Positions 1 through 6,959 are shown, numbered from the stretch's first letter. The stretch: 12,587 nt of DNA from JAVXNW01 sp036645575 (GCA_036645575.1 JAVXNW010000076.1:1-12587); one strand, 5' to 3'. Translations and numbers: made by a program. The notes: generated by a model from the sequence alone, not told the origin.

Positions 1-40
1 GCCCATCGGCAAAGTCCCTCGAACCTCGTAGCCGATGGGC
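1..40. other. Hairpin-forming inverted repeat at the left edge
   Basis: GCCCATCGGC (1-10) is perfectly complementary to GCCGATGGGC (31-40), giving a 10-bp stem with a 20-nt loop. No T-run follows on either strand, so it is not a canonical intrinsic terminator. A plus-strand reading frame stays open from base 3 to a TAA at 93-95 (30 codons), so this could also be the tail of a gene cut by the window edge. The peptide was not recognised. Its role is unknown. Confidence 0.5.
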
Positions 41-104
41 GAGTAAACCGTCCGGCGCAGCCGCAGGAATGCTCGCAGCGCTAGAACGCTCATAAGTAAC
101 TCAA

Positions 105-134
105 GAGATCGCCCGACCGTACTCGGGCGATCTC
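105..134. other. Strong hairpin, 12-bp perfect stem
   Basis: GAGATCGCCCGA (105-116) pairs perfectly with TCGGGCGATCTC (123-134) around the 6-nt loop CCGTAC. No U-tract follows on the plus strand, and only a weak TTGAGTT follows on the minus strand. It could be part of a structured RNA, a weak terminator for a gene left of the window, or an operator. It lies beyond the gerW terminator, so it is unlikely to belong to that transcript. Confidence 0.5.
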
Positions 135-205
135 GCGTAGCCCCTCTCGGAACGGCGGCCAGATTGCCTGCGGGAACACATGCTTGGCGCGCGCCTTTCC
201 GCACG

Positions 206-229
206 AAAAAAGCGCCTGAAAGGCGCTTT
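206..229 (-). terminator. Rho-independent terminator of the DUF2953-gerW unit
   Basis: Read on the minus strand, AAAGCGCC pairs with GGCGCTTT around a 5-nt loop, and the stem runs into six T residues. It starts about 17 bases after the gerW stop codon, as expected for the end of this leftward transcript. Confidence 0.85.
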
Positions 230-245
230 CCGGGGCTTGCACTTA

Positions 246-677
246 CTAATTCAACTCGCTGGGTCCGTCTTTTTTCTTATCGACCATGCCGCTGATCCAG
301 TTTTTCACGTCGTTTAGCAGTTGCGGGGCCATTTCGATGATGCGGTCAACCGGCGCGTAGTACTGCGCGGGGAGCAGGCGCACCTGTCCGTCGTTCACCA
401 CCAAAAAACCCATCGGCTGAACCGACACGCCCGCGCCGCTTCCGCCCGCAAACGGAAGTTCGCCCTGCTCGGGCGCTTCCCCCATCGATTTTTTCGGCGT
501 GCCGCAGTTGTATTCGCCGCCGCCCGCCACAAACCCAAAGCACACCTTGCTGACCGGAATGACCGTTGAGCCGTCGGCCGCCACCACCGGATCGCCAATG
601 ACCGTGTTCACGTCCACCATGTCGCGAATGGATTCCATCGTGCTTGCCATGATGCTTTCAATCGCTCGCTTTTCCAT
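246..677 (-). CDS. ytfJ: GerW/YtfJ family sporulation protein
   Basis: Predicted 143-residue cytosolic protein of the GerW (YtfJ) family. In Bacillus subtilis the family member is made in the forespore and is needed for normal spore germination; its biochemical activity is not settled. Family features seen: an N-terminal segment of the type IESIMASTMESIRDMVDVNTVIG (residues 6-28), a central stretch with VSKVCFGFVAGGG (42-54), the glycine-rich GGSGAGVSVQPMGFLVV (78-94), and a hydrophobic/charged C-terminal helix ending in a lysine-rich tail. The start at 677 is chosen because GGGGGGAGAG lies just upstream and the family begins here; a longer open frame to 872 lacks family similarity. It overlaps the 3' end of the DUF2953 gene by 70 bp, so the two are probably co-transcribed. 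This pairing is common in Clostridia and suggests a spore-forming organism or ancestor. Confidence 0.9.
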   Translation of the reverse strand: MEKRAIESIMASTMESIRDMVDVNTVIGDPVVAADGSTVIPVSKVCFGFVAGGGEYNCGTPKKSMGEAPEQGELPFAGGSGAGVSVQPMGFLVVNDGQVRLLPAQYYAPVDRIIEMAPQLLNDVKNWISGMVDKKKDGPSELN

Positions 678-1174
678 CTCTGCACTCTCCCCCCGATCGC
701 GCTTGCCATAAATCGCAGCGCCGCATACACAATTTGCCCAAGGCGCACCTCCAGTATGCACACCAGCGCGAGGTACGCCCTTTGCGTGCCGAAATCGGGC
801 CGCACCCGCGCCTTTTTTAGCAGCACCGCGCACACGGCGCGCAAAAAACCGCACCCGAGCGCGGTCAGGCACGCGTCGCCGGTTGAAAATGCCATTTCAA
901 ACTTGCGCACCGCGACGTGTCGCCAAAGCCCCATAATCGGCGCTTTGAGCCGGCCCGGCCGCCCACCGCTGCGCGCTTCGGTCCTTTGCGCGAGGCGGGA
1001 AATCAGCGGCGCGTCAAACTTCACGCGCATTTCCCAAGTCCACGCGTGCCCGAAAAAGCCCAGCCCCAGCCGGATGCGGTGCCCGTCCCCCAAGTGCACC
1101 TGCGCGCCCATGCACACCGGCAGATTCATCAGATAAAACGTGGCAACCGCCCCGGCAACAAGATAAATCCACAT
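608..1174 (-). CDS. DUF2953 domain-containing membrane-associated protein
   Basis: Predicted 188-residue protein of the uncharacterised DUF2953 family, typically encoded just upstream of ytfJ/gerW in Clostridia and Bacilli. An N-terminal hydrophobic segment (about residues 2-20) should anchor it in the membrane. Family-typical motifs are the STGDA segment (about 97-101), RPDFG (about 125-129) and RLGQIVYAALRFM (about 144-156). The start is uncertain: ATG at 1174 directly precedes the hydrophobic segment but has no clear Shine-Dalgarno, and a TTG at 1198 would add eight residues. The C-terminal tail is basic and tryptophan-rich, and the part inside the gerW overlap (608-677) may be a poorly conserved read-on. 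Function is unknown; the context suggests a sporulation or spore-envelope role, which is inference. Confidence 0.8.
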   Translation of the reverse strand: MWIYLVAGAVATFYLMNLPVCMGAQVHLGDGHRIRLGLGFFGHAWTWEMRVKFDAPLISRLAQRTEARSGGRPGRLKAPIMGLWRHVAVRKFEMAFSTGDACLTALGCGFLRAVCAVLLKKARVRPDFGTQRAYLALVCILEVRLGQIVYAALRFMASAIGGRVQRWKSERLKASWQARWNPFATWWT

Positions 1175-1255
1175 GGGTTTAGCATTTGCGGTTTGCAAAT
1201 AGCTTATACAGGCAAAATAGCCTTCTCGCGTAAATCAGTCTTAACAAAAAAACCT

Positions 1256-1289
1256 TTTACTCTTGTGAGACAATAGACTATACTATAAT
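1256..1289 (+). promoter_or_regulatory. Probable sigma-A promoter of the Na/Pi cotransporter gene
   Basis: Two overlapping readings are possible: TTTACT (1256-1261) with 17 bp to TATACT (1279-1284), or TTGTGA (1263-1268) with 15 bp to a perfect TATAAT (1284-1289). Either would start transcription about 30 bp before the ATG at 1327. Confidence 0.5.
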
Positions 1290-1326
1290 TAGTATGGGGA
1301 AATACAGATGTTTGGAGAGTGACCTG

Positions 1327-3081
1327 ATGGACATATTTGTTATACTGTCCCTGTTGGGCGGCATTGCCCTGTTCCTATTTGGTATGCACCAGATGGGCGA
1401 CAGCCTGGAGAAAGCCGCGGGTCCCAAACTGCAAGGTATGCTCGAGCGAATGACGCGCGGCAAGATGCGCGCGGTGCTGTTGGGGCTGGTCATTACAGCC
1501 ATCATACAGTCGTCCAGTACCACCACCGTCATGGTCGTTGGCTTTGTCAACTCCGGCATCATGCACCTGTCCCAAGCGATCCCGGTCATCATGGGCGCCA
1601 ACGTGGGCACCACCGTGACCGCGTGGATTCTGAGCCTTACCGGCATCGAATCGACCACGCTGTGGATGGAATTTCTGAAGCCATCCACCTTCACGCCCAT
1701 TCTGGCCGTGATCGGCGTGGCGATGATCCTGTTCTCCAAGGATTCACGCAAGCGCGACATCGGCGGCATCATGACCGGCTTTGCGATATTGATGTTCGGC
1801 ATGGACATGATGACAAGCGCGGTCAAGCCGCTGGCCAACGATCCCGGCTTCCAGCAGATCTTTTTGATGTTTGACAACCCGTGGCTGGGCATGATGATCG
1901 GCGCGGTTCTGACCGGCATCATCCAGTCCTCGTCGGCCTCGGTCGGCATTTTGCAGGCGCTGGCCGCGACCGGCACCATCACCTACGGCATGGCGATCCC
2001 GATCATCATGGGACAGAACATCGGCACCTGCGTGACGACGCTGCTCTCGAGCATCGGCGCCAGCAAGGCGGGTCGCCGCACGGCGCTGGTTCACCTGTTC
2101 TTTAATATCATCGGAACGCTCGTGTTCATGATCCTGTTCGTCTCGCTGCGCGGCATGATGCCGGTGCTGAATGGGAGCGCCTCGCTGATTGGCATCGCGG
2201 TGGTTCACACCGTCTTTAACGTGATGACGCTGGGGCTGCTGCTGCCCTTCTCCGGGATGCTCGAGCGGCTGGTCACCATACTCGTCCCGGCCGACAAGAC
2301 CAAGGCCGAGGACGCGCCGGTGCTGCTGGACGAGCGCCTGCTCGCCACGCCCACCTTCGCGCTCAACCGCTGCCGCACGATCATCGCGCAGATGTCCGAC
2401 GACGCGCGCGTCTCGGTGACCCACGCGCTCGGGCTCTTCTCGCACTTTGACCCCGCCATCGCCGAGGGCATCACCCAAAGCGAGGAGCGCGTCGATCACT
2501 ACGAGGACATCCTTGGCACCTTTGCCGTCAAGCTCAACAAGATGAGCCTGTCCGAGTCCGAGGGGCGCGACGTGACCCGCATCCTGCACGGCATCGGCGA
2601 TTTCGAGCGCATCTCCGACCACGCGCTCAACATCATGGAGAACGCGCGCGAACTGCACGACAAGCAGATCTCCTTTACGCCAAACGCCATGACCGAACTG
2701 CACGTCGCCTACCTCGCCCTGGAGAGCATCTTGGACATGGCGGTGAACGCCTACAACCGCGGCGACGTGGAGCTTGCGCGCCGCGTCGAGCCGCTCGAAG
2801 AGGTGATCGACGAGTTGACGCGCGAGCTTAAATTGCGCCATGTGCACCGCGTGCGCGCCGGACAGTGCACCGTCGAGACCGGCTTCGTCTTTGGCGACCT
2901 GCTCACCAACCTAGAGCGCGTCGCCGACCACTGCTCCAACCTCGCCGTGTGCGTAATCGAGCTGAGCATGGGCGAGTACAACGCCCACGCCTACATCGAG
3001 AAGACCGGCCGCATGGAGGAGTTCGTCACCCAGTACCGCGCGGCCTCCGAGCGCTATCACCTGCCCGCCGAGGTCGTCTGA
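1327..3081 (+). CDS. Na+/phosphate cotransporter with C-terminal PhoU-like domain
   Basis: Predicted 584-residue inner-membrane protein of the Na/Pi-cotransporter II family, importing phosphate with sodium. The two inverted family repeats are visible: QSSSTTTVMVVGFV (61-74) followed by GANVGTT (90-96), and QSSSASVGILQALA (200-213) followed by GQNIGTC (229-235). The QSSS motifs form the substrate site in this family. Several hydrophobic segments span roughly residues 1-320. From about 345 to 560 comes a helical PhoU-like domain, recognisable by ERVDHYED, GDFERISDHALNI and NLERVADHCSNL, which in related proteins binds metal and is thought to modulate transport. The ATG at 1327 is preceded by GGAGAG with 8-nt spacing; an upstream in-frame ATG at 1294 lies next to the promoter and is unlikely. 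It stands alone, not in a pst operon, so phosphate specificity is inferred from family. Confidence 0.92.
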   Translation: MDIFVILSLLGGIALFLFGMHQMGDSLEKAAGPKLQGMLERMTRGKMRAVLLGLVITAIIQSSSTTTVMVVGFVNSGIMHLSQAIPVIMGANVGTTVTAWILSLTGIESTTLWMEFLKPSTFTPILAVIGVAMILFSKDSRKRDIGGIMTGFAILMFGMDMMTSAVKPLANDPGFQQIFLMFDNPWLGMMIGAVLTGIIQSSSASVGILQALAATGTITYGMAIPIIMGQNIGTCVTTLLSSIGASKAGRRTALVHLFFNIIGTLVFMILFVSLRGMMPVLNGSASLIGIAVVHTVFNVMTLGLLLPFSGMLERLVTILVPADKTKAEDAPVLLDERLLATPTFALNRCRTIIAQMSDDARVSVTHALGLFSHFDPAIAEGITQSEERVDHYEDILGTFAVKLNKMSLSESEGRDVTRILHGIGDFERISDHALNIMENARELHDKQISFTPNAMTELHVAYLALESILDMAVNAYNRGDVELARRVEPLEEVIDELTRELKLRHVHRVRAGQCTVETGFVFGDLLTNLERVADHCSNLAVCVIELSMGEYNAHAYIEKTGRMEEFVTQYRAASERYHLPAEVV

Positions 3082-3113
3082 GGCGCGTCCGTAGCGCAAG
3101 TAAGAAATGACAA

Positions 3114-3152
3114 GGGCATTCGCGCCGATCGGCGCGAATGCCCCTTTGTTTC
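3114..3152. terminator. Bidirectional terminator between convergent genes
   Basis: GGGCATTCGCGCCGA (3114-3128) is followed at once by its exact reverse complement (3129-3143), giving a 30-bp perfect palindrome. On the plus strand it runs into CCTTTGTTTCC; on the minus strand into a T-rich CTTGTCATTTCTT. It sits between the stops of the Na/Pi gene (3081) and the convergent SH3 gene (3163), so it can serve both. Confidence 0.75.
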
Positions 3153-3162
3153 CGCTGTCGCC

Positions 3163-4398
3163 TTATCCCGCCTTGAGCGCCTTCTCAATCGCCGCCTGAT
3201 GCATCGCGTCGATCTGGTTGGAGCCGTGCGTCCGGCTGTTGGTAAAGTGGATGCAGTGGTGGCCGTCAAAGTTGTTGTCCTCGATCGAGCCTGAGCCGTG
3301 CGGCATGCCGTTCATCGACGCGGCGTATTTCACCCCGCCGATCGACACCCAGATCGCCCGCCGGTTCCACGACCAAGTGCCGCCGTATGCCTTGTTCATC
3401 AGCGCCGCGTCCTGCGCGGTCTTGGGCTGGACGTCCGCGTGGTTGGTTCCGCCCGCGCGGTACTCCTGCCACGTGAGCCCGGTCTCCACGTCGGTCACCG
3501 TCGCGGTCTTCCCGCGCGGAAAGATGTTTTGGATGTCGCTCGTCCACCAGTCCGCCTGAACCGCCCGCCCCGACGCGGGCTTTCCGTTGTTGTCCAGCAC
3601 GTTTTTCGGCGCGTTAGACGCGTACAGCTTCTTTTGGGTCTTGGCGTCCGCTATGCCGGTCGACGAAAGCCCCGCCGCCTCCTGAAAATCCTTCACGGCC
3701 TGCGTCGTCAGCGCCTGATAGTTGCCCCCGATGTCGCCGTAAAACCAGTCCAGCGCCTTGAGCCGCCGTTGCAGTTTCATCACCTTTTCGCCGGCGTCCC
3801 CGGGCTTGAGCGTCACGCCATCCTCCGCCGGCGCGTCCGGCTCGCTGGGCACATTCGGCTCGCTGGGCACGTCCGGTTCGCTGGGCAGGTTCGGCTCCTC
3901 GTCGGTCGGCTCGTCCTTGACCAGCTTGTCCTTTTTGACATAGCCGGTTTTTCCGCCATACGCAACCTTCGCCCACGCGCCGCTTCGGCTGTACACCGTG
4001 AGCTTGGCCGCAAACGGTATGGCGCACACCACCTTCGCATCGGCCGCATGCCGCTTAAACAGCTTGATCTTCTGCGCGGCATACATCGTTTCGCCGTCTT
4101 GCGGCGTCTGGGTATCTCCCCCGGGCTGCGCGGGCTTTTTCGCCAGCACCGACTTTTTGACAAAGCCCACCTTGCCGCTCGCCTTGACCTTGGCCCACGA
4201 CTTCTTGACCGCCAACAGATCCACCTGCTGCCCCTCGGTCAATTCCGCAATCACAGCCGACTTGAGCGCATAGGACTTATATAATTTCGCGGCTTCCTTC
4301 ACGTACATGGCCTTGGCCTGCGCAACGCTGGCGCCAAGCAGCAATACGATGAGGGCAATCCAAGTCGCCCGAACGATCGTCTTTCTCACACGCATCAT
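3163..4398 (-). CDS. Secreted SH3-SH3-peptidoglycan-binding protein with putative L,D-transpeptidase-like C-terminal domain
   Basis: Predicted 411-residue exported cell-wall protein. Order: signal peptide (about 1-28, basic start, hydrophobic core, VAQA cleavage region); two bacterial SH3 domains (about 31-86 and 105-160, each ending in GxVKK-type strands); a Pro/Glu/Ser linker (162-192) made of SEPxxP repeats; a PG_binding_1 domain (197-260, KPGDAGEKVMKLQRRLKAL, AVKDFQ); and a C-terminal domain (about 285-409). The last contains MPHGSG (365-370) and GHHCIHFTNSRTHG (379-392). An HG followed 15 residues later by a Cys in a HxCIxF context resembles the HG...SHGCIRM active site of YkuD L,D-transpeptidases, but the resemblance is partial; it may be a distinct His-rich domain. 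Start choice is open: ATGs at 4398 and 4395, or GTG at 4389, which has better spacing from the AGGGGG at 4399-4404. It is monocistronic with its own promoter. Confidence 0.85.
   Translation of the reverse strand: MMRVRKTIVRATWIALIVLLLGASVAQAKAMYVKEAAKLYKSYALKSAVIAELTEGQQVDLLAVKKSWAKVKASGKVGFVKKSVLAKKPAQPGGDTQTPQDGETMYAAQKIKLFKRHAADAKVVCAIPFAAKLTVYSRSGAWAKVAYGGKTGYVKKDKLVKDEPTDEEPNLPSEPDVPSEPNVPSEPDAPAEDGVTLKPGDAGEKVMKLQRRLKALDWFYGDIGGNYQALTTQAVKDFQEAAGLSSTGIADAKTQKKLYASNAPKNVLDNNGKPASGRAVQADWWTSDIQNIFPRGKTATVTDVETGLTWQEYRAGGTNHADVQPKTAQDAALMNKAYGGTWSWNRRAIWVSIGGVKYAASMNGMPHGSGSIEDNNFDGHHCIHFTNSRTHGSNQIDAMHQAAIEKALKAG
3839..3892 (-). repeat. 18-bp tandem repeat coding the SEPxxP linker
   Basis: Three head-to-tail 18-bp units (3839-3856, 3857-3874, 3875-3892), differing by a few bases, encode a six-residue SEP-[DN]-VP-type repeat between the SH3 pair and the peptidoglycan-binding domain. 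This is a flexible, wall-spanning type of linker. Copy number may vary between strains by slippage. Confidence 0.8.
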
Positions 4399-4424
4399 CC
4401 CCCTGCAATTTTCCCTATGCCCCT

Positions 4425-4453
4425 ATTATATTACAATTATATGACAATTGCAA
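4425..4453 (-). promoter_or_regulatory. Sigma-A promoter of the secreted SH3/PG-binding gene
   Basis: On the minus strand, TTGCAA (plus 4448-4453) is separated by 17 bp from a perfect TATAAT (plus 4425-4430). It lies 27 bp ahead of the first ATG at 4398, in an AT-rich patch that stands out from its GC-rich surroundings. Confidence 0.75.
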
Positions 4454-4607
4454 GGGATATTGAAATATTTGTGCCGTTTTCGAGCGATTTATTCCCTTTT
4501 CGGCCTTTTTACGCCTTCCGCGCCGCGTTTTCCCGCCGCGACCGCGCCATTTTAGGCCGCGCACACGAAACGTTCAGCCGCGCGCGCGCGATTTATTCAG
4601 CGGTTCC
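4454..4607. other. Intergenic region downstream of folC
   Basis: Contains no credible gene. It has alternating (CG)6 at 4579-4590, a possible Z-DNA-prone tract just after the folC stop codon. I see no clear hairpin-plus-T-run terminator for folC, so some read-through into the SH3/PG-binding gene is possible. Confidence 0.4.
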
Positions 4608-5897
4608 TTAGCCCTCGCCGAGGATTTCCGCGCGCACGGCGCCCACCAGATACAGCGATCCGGCGACCACGAGCAGCGCCCCCTCCCCCGCGATTTCGCG
4701 CGCCCGCGCAAGCGCGGCGGTGGCGTCCGCCACCGCCTCCGCGTCGACGCCACGCGCGCGGTAGATCTGGGCGAGTGCTTCCGCCGGCAGGGCGCGCGGC
4801 CACGCGACCTGCGTGGCCACCACCTTCGCGCAGTGCGCCGATAGGATGTCCGCGCAAATTTCCGGCTGCTTGTCGCGCATCATGCCGGTCAGCAGGACGA
4901 TATCGCGCCCGCCAAAAAAGGCGCGCAGGTATTCGGCCAGCGCGCGCGCGCCCTCGGGGTTGTGCGCGCCGTCCAGCAGCGCCCCGCCCAGCCACTCAAG
5001 CCTTCCCGGCCACACGGTGCGCGCGATCCCCTCCTCGGCCGCTTTGCGGCTCACCGCAAAGCCCTGCCGGCTGATGAGGCCCAGCGTCGCCAGCGCCAGC
5101 CGCGCGTTGAGCGCCTGATGCAAGCCCGGAAGCGGCACCCGCACGGCCATTTCGCCAAATTCCGGCAGCGTCAAGGTGAACCGCGCGCCGTAGGCGTCCT
5201 GATGGAGCGCCTCGATCGGGTAATCGCCCGACAGGCGCAATTCGACTCCGCGCGCGCGCGCGACCTCGTCAAAGACCGCCATCACCGTTCCCGGCTGCGG
5301 GTAGAGCGCCACCGGCGCGCCGGGTTTAAAGATGCCCGCCTTCTCCCGCGCGATTTCCGGGAGCGTCCCCCCCAATATCTCCACGTGATCCAGCCCGATC
5401 GTCGTGATCGCGCACACGATGGGCTTAAGCACGTTGGTGGGGTCCAGCCGCCCGCCAAGGCCGGTTTCAATCACCGCCACGTCCACCTTCGCTTCGTCAA
5501 ACGCGCAAAACGCGAGCGCCGTGCCCAGTTCAAACGCGGTGGGCTTGACCCCCGCGCGCGCAAGTGCCTCGGTCGCCAGGCGCACGCGCTGCCCGCACGC
5601 AATCAGCCTCTGATCGTCTATCGGCACGCCGTCCAGGCGCACCCGCTCGTTGTAGCGGATCAGGTAGGGCGATGTATATAGCCCCGTGTGGTACCCCGCC
5701 TGGCGCAGCACGCGCTCCAGCATCGCGCACACCGAGCCCTTGCCGTTCGTCCCCGCCACGTGTACGCAGCGAAGGTTTTTTTCCGGATGACCCAGCGCCT
5801 CGGTCAGCGCCAACATGTTGCTAAGTCCTACTTTTTCTCCAAAGGTACGCGCCGAGTGAATCCACTCAATCAGCGCCTGTGCACGCTCATCTGCCAT
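4608..5897 (-). CDS. folC: Folylpolyglutamate synthase / dihydrofolate synthase
   Basis: Predicted 429-residue cytosolic Mur-ligase-family enzyme. It adds L-glutamate to dihydropteroate or to reduced folates using ATP, retaining folates in the cell. Motifs seen: the P-loop AGTNGKGSV (48-56), TSPYLIRYNERVRLDG (75-90), ETGLGGRLDPTN (144-155), GLDH (168-171), the REKAGIFK segment with the usually carbamylated lysine (K186), WPGRLE (296-301) and the C-terminal-domain DGAHNP (309-314). Length matches the family (about 420-440). The ATG at 5897 is chosen because GCGGAGG lies 6 nt upstream; an in-frame ATG at 5912 falls on the far side of that site. It has its own promoter and is not adjacent to other folate genes. 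Whether it has both activities cannot be judged from sequence alone. Confidence 0.95.
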   Translation of the reverse strand: MADERAQALIEWIHSARTFGEKVGLSNMLALTEALGHPEKNLRCVHVAGTNGKGSVCAMLERVLRQAGYHTGLYTSPYLIRYNERVRLDGVPIDDQRLIACGQRVRLATEALARAGVKPTAFELGTALAFCAFDEAKVDVAVIETGLGGRLDPTNVLKPIVCAITTIGLDHVEILGGTLPEIAREKAGIFKPGAPVALYPQPGTVMAVFDEVARARGVELRLSGDYPIEALHQDAYGARFTLTLPEFGEMAVRVPLPGLHQALNARLALATLGLISRQGFAVSRKAAEEGIARTVWPGRLEWLGGALLDGAHNPEGARALAEYLRAFFGGRDIVLLTGMMRDKQPEICADILSAHCAKVVATQVAWPRALPAEALAQIYRARGVDAEAVADATAALARAREIAGEGALLVVAGSLYLVGAVRAEILGEG

Positions 5898-5927
5898 AGC
5901 CGACCTCCGCATTGCTCTATCCCGTTT

Positions 5928-5956
5928 ATCATAGTCCGCTCGCCCGCCAATGTCAA
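5928..5956 (-). promoter_or_regulatory. Sigma-A promoter of folC
   Basis: On the minus strand a perfect TTGACA (plus 5951-5956) is followed after 17 bp by TATGAT (plus 5928-5933). Transcription would start near 5921, giving a short leader that carries the GGAGG site and the ATG at 5897. Confidence 0.8.
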
Positions 5957-5964
5957 CATGGTGG

Positions 5965-5992
5965 TTGAATTTCTACGAATTTGTGCTATAAT
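5965..5992 (+). promoter_or_regulatory. Sigma-A promoter of nagB
   Basis: TTGAAT (5965-5970), 16-bp spacer, then TATAAT (5987-5992) preceded by TGC, an extended -10 element. The -35 box is only 8 bp from the -35 box of the divergent folC promoter, so the two compete for nearly the same DNA face. No obvious operator palindrome is visible. Confidence 0.75.
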
Positions 5993-6040
5993 TGGCATGG
6001 TGAATATGCGTCCCGACACAGGACGAGAGGAGTTATTGAC

Positions 6041-6766
6041 ATGCAAATTTATGTCTATCGCAACGAGGAACAGGTCGCCAAGGCGGCCGCCATGATCTTC
6101 GGGGCCGTTCTGGCCGCTAAGCCCAACGCGGTCTTGGGACTTGCCACCGGCTCTACGCCGATCCCCACCTACCGCCGGCTGATCGCGCTCAACCGTGACG
6201 GCCAGATCGACTTCTCGCAGGCGCGCACCTACAACTTGGACGAGTACGTGGGCCTTGACGCCAACCACCCCGCCAGCTACCGGTATTTCATGAACACCCA
6301 GCTCTTCGATCACATCAACATCGACAAGTGCCACACGCGCGTGCCCAGCGGCCTAGGCGACGTCGAAAAGAACGCCGAAGCCTACGACGCCAAGCTCGAA
6401 GAGGCGGGCGGCATCGACCTGCAATTGCTCGGCATCGGCCACAACGGCCACATCGGCTTTAACGAGCCCAACCCGCGCTCCTTCATCTACAAGACCAACG
6501 TGGTCACATTGACCCAGTCCACCATCGAGGCCAACGCCCGCATGTTTGCCTCGCCCGACGACGTGCCGCGTCAGGCGATCAGCCTGGGCATCGGCGGCAT
6601 CATGCACGCGGATCGGATCATCCTGCTCGCGACCGGTCAGGGCAAGGCCTCCGCCGTGCGCGACGCGGTCAAGGGCGACATCACGCCGCTCCTGCCCGCA
6701 TCGATCCTCAAGGCGCACAGGAACGTCCAGTTCCTGCTGGACGACGCCGCCGCTTCGCTCCTGTAA
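6041..6766 (+). CDS. nagB: Glucosamine-6-phosphate deaminase
   Basis: Predicted 241-residue cytosolic enzyme that converts glucosamine-6-phosphate to fructose-6-phosphate and ammonia, sending amino sugars into glycolysis. Visible signatures: phosphate-binding LGLATGSTP (32-40), NLDEYVGL (65-72) with the proton-relay acid D67, and GIGHNGHIGFNEP (131-143) holding catalytic H137 and E142. Length matches the short Bacillus-type NagB (about 242), which lacks the long C-terminal extension of the allosteric E. coli enzyme. The ATG at 6041 follows AGGAG with 8-nt spacing; the longer open frame upstream overlaps the promoter. It is monocistronic: nagA and a GntR regulator are not in the window, so regulation by amino sugar cannot be shown here. 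Confidence 0.96.
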   Translation: MQIYVYRNEEQVAKAAAMIFGAVLAAKPNAVLGLATGSTPIPTYRRLIALNRDGQIDFSQARTYNLDEYVGLDANHPASYRYFMNTQLFDHINIDKCHTRVPSGLGDVEKNAEAYDAKLEEAGGIDLQLLGIGHNGHIGFNEPNPRSFIYKTNVVTLTQSTIEANARMFASPDDVPRQAISLGIGGIMHADRIILLATGQGKASAVRDAVKGDITPLLPASILKAHRNVQFLLDDAAASLL

Positions 6767-6784
6767 AGCCGCTCCTGTAAAGCC
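6757..6784 (+). repeat. 14-bp tandem duplication across the nagB stop codon
   Basis: GCTCCTGTAAAGCC occurs twice back to back (6757-6770 and 6771-6784). The first copy encodes the last residues and stop of NagB. The second repeats the stop codon in a downstream frame and leads into the terminator stem. It looks like a recent slippage duplication. Confidence 0.85.
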
Positions 6785-6822
6785 CTATTGCCCGCAAAAA
6801 GGCGAGCAATAGGGCTTTTTTT
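6779..6822 (+). terminator. Rho-independent terminator of nagB
   Basis: AAAGCCCTATTGC (6779-6791) pairs perfectly with GCAATAGGGCTTT (6806-6818), closing a 14-nt loop, and is followed by a T-run to 6822. Confidence 0.9.
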
Positions 6823-6896
6823 GCCCGCCACGGGGGACAATGCGAAGGCCGTGGGCGCCTTTATCGCATCTGGTTGCGCGCATGCCCGCGCGGCCT

Positions 6897-6946
6897 AAAA
6901 AAGCACCGGCCGGCTCCCCCGCCAGGGGAAACCGACCGGCTTTTAT
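6897..6946 (-). terminator. Probable terminator of the zinc-ribbon gene
   Basis: On the minus strand AAAAGCCGGTCGGTTTCCCC forms a long, slightly imperfect stem with GGGGGAGCCGGCCGGTGCTTTT and ends in a T-run. It begins about 14 bases after the stop codon of the leftward zinc-ribbon gene. Confidence 0.75.
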
Positions 6947-6959
6947 GGCTGACGCGCCA

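Noticed and set aside
1..245. tmRNA, RNase P RNA, 6S RNA, SRP RNA, 5S rRNA or T-box leader
   Set aside because: I looked for their conserved cores (for example a tag-peptide frame with CCA end, the GAGGAAAGTCC core, the SRP tetraloop region, TGGNACCGCG) on both strands and did not find them.
1744..2847. A 367-codon minus-strand open frame inside the Na/Pi cotransporter gene
   Set aside because: Antisense shadow of a clear membrane transporter-PhoU gene; composition is His/Gln/Arg-rich with no domain.
3298..4284. A 328-codon plus-strand open frame opposite the secreted SH3/PG-binding gene
   Set aside because: Shadow frame, Arg/Leu/His-rich, no ribosome site, opposite a gene with clear signal peptide and domains.
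4579..4590. Alternating (CG)6 tract as a functional Z-DNA element
   Set aside because: Short alternating CG tracts are common in this GC-rich sequence, including inside folC; nothing ties it to regulation.
4417..4611. Small plus-strand gene between the SH3/PG-binding gene and folC
   Set aside because: No ribosome site, overlaps the minus-strand promoter at 4425-4453, and the 64-residue translation has no recognisable feature.
4962..5681. A 239-codon plus-strand open frame inside folC
   Set aside because: Antisense to folC motifs; Arg/Ala/His-rich with no similarity to a known family.
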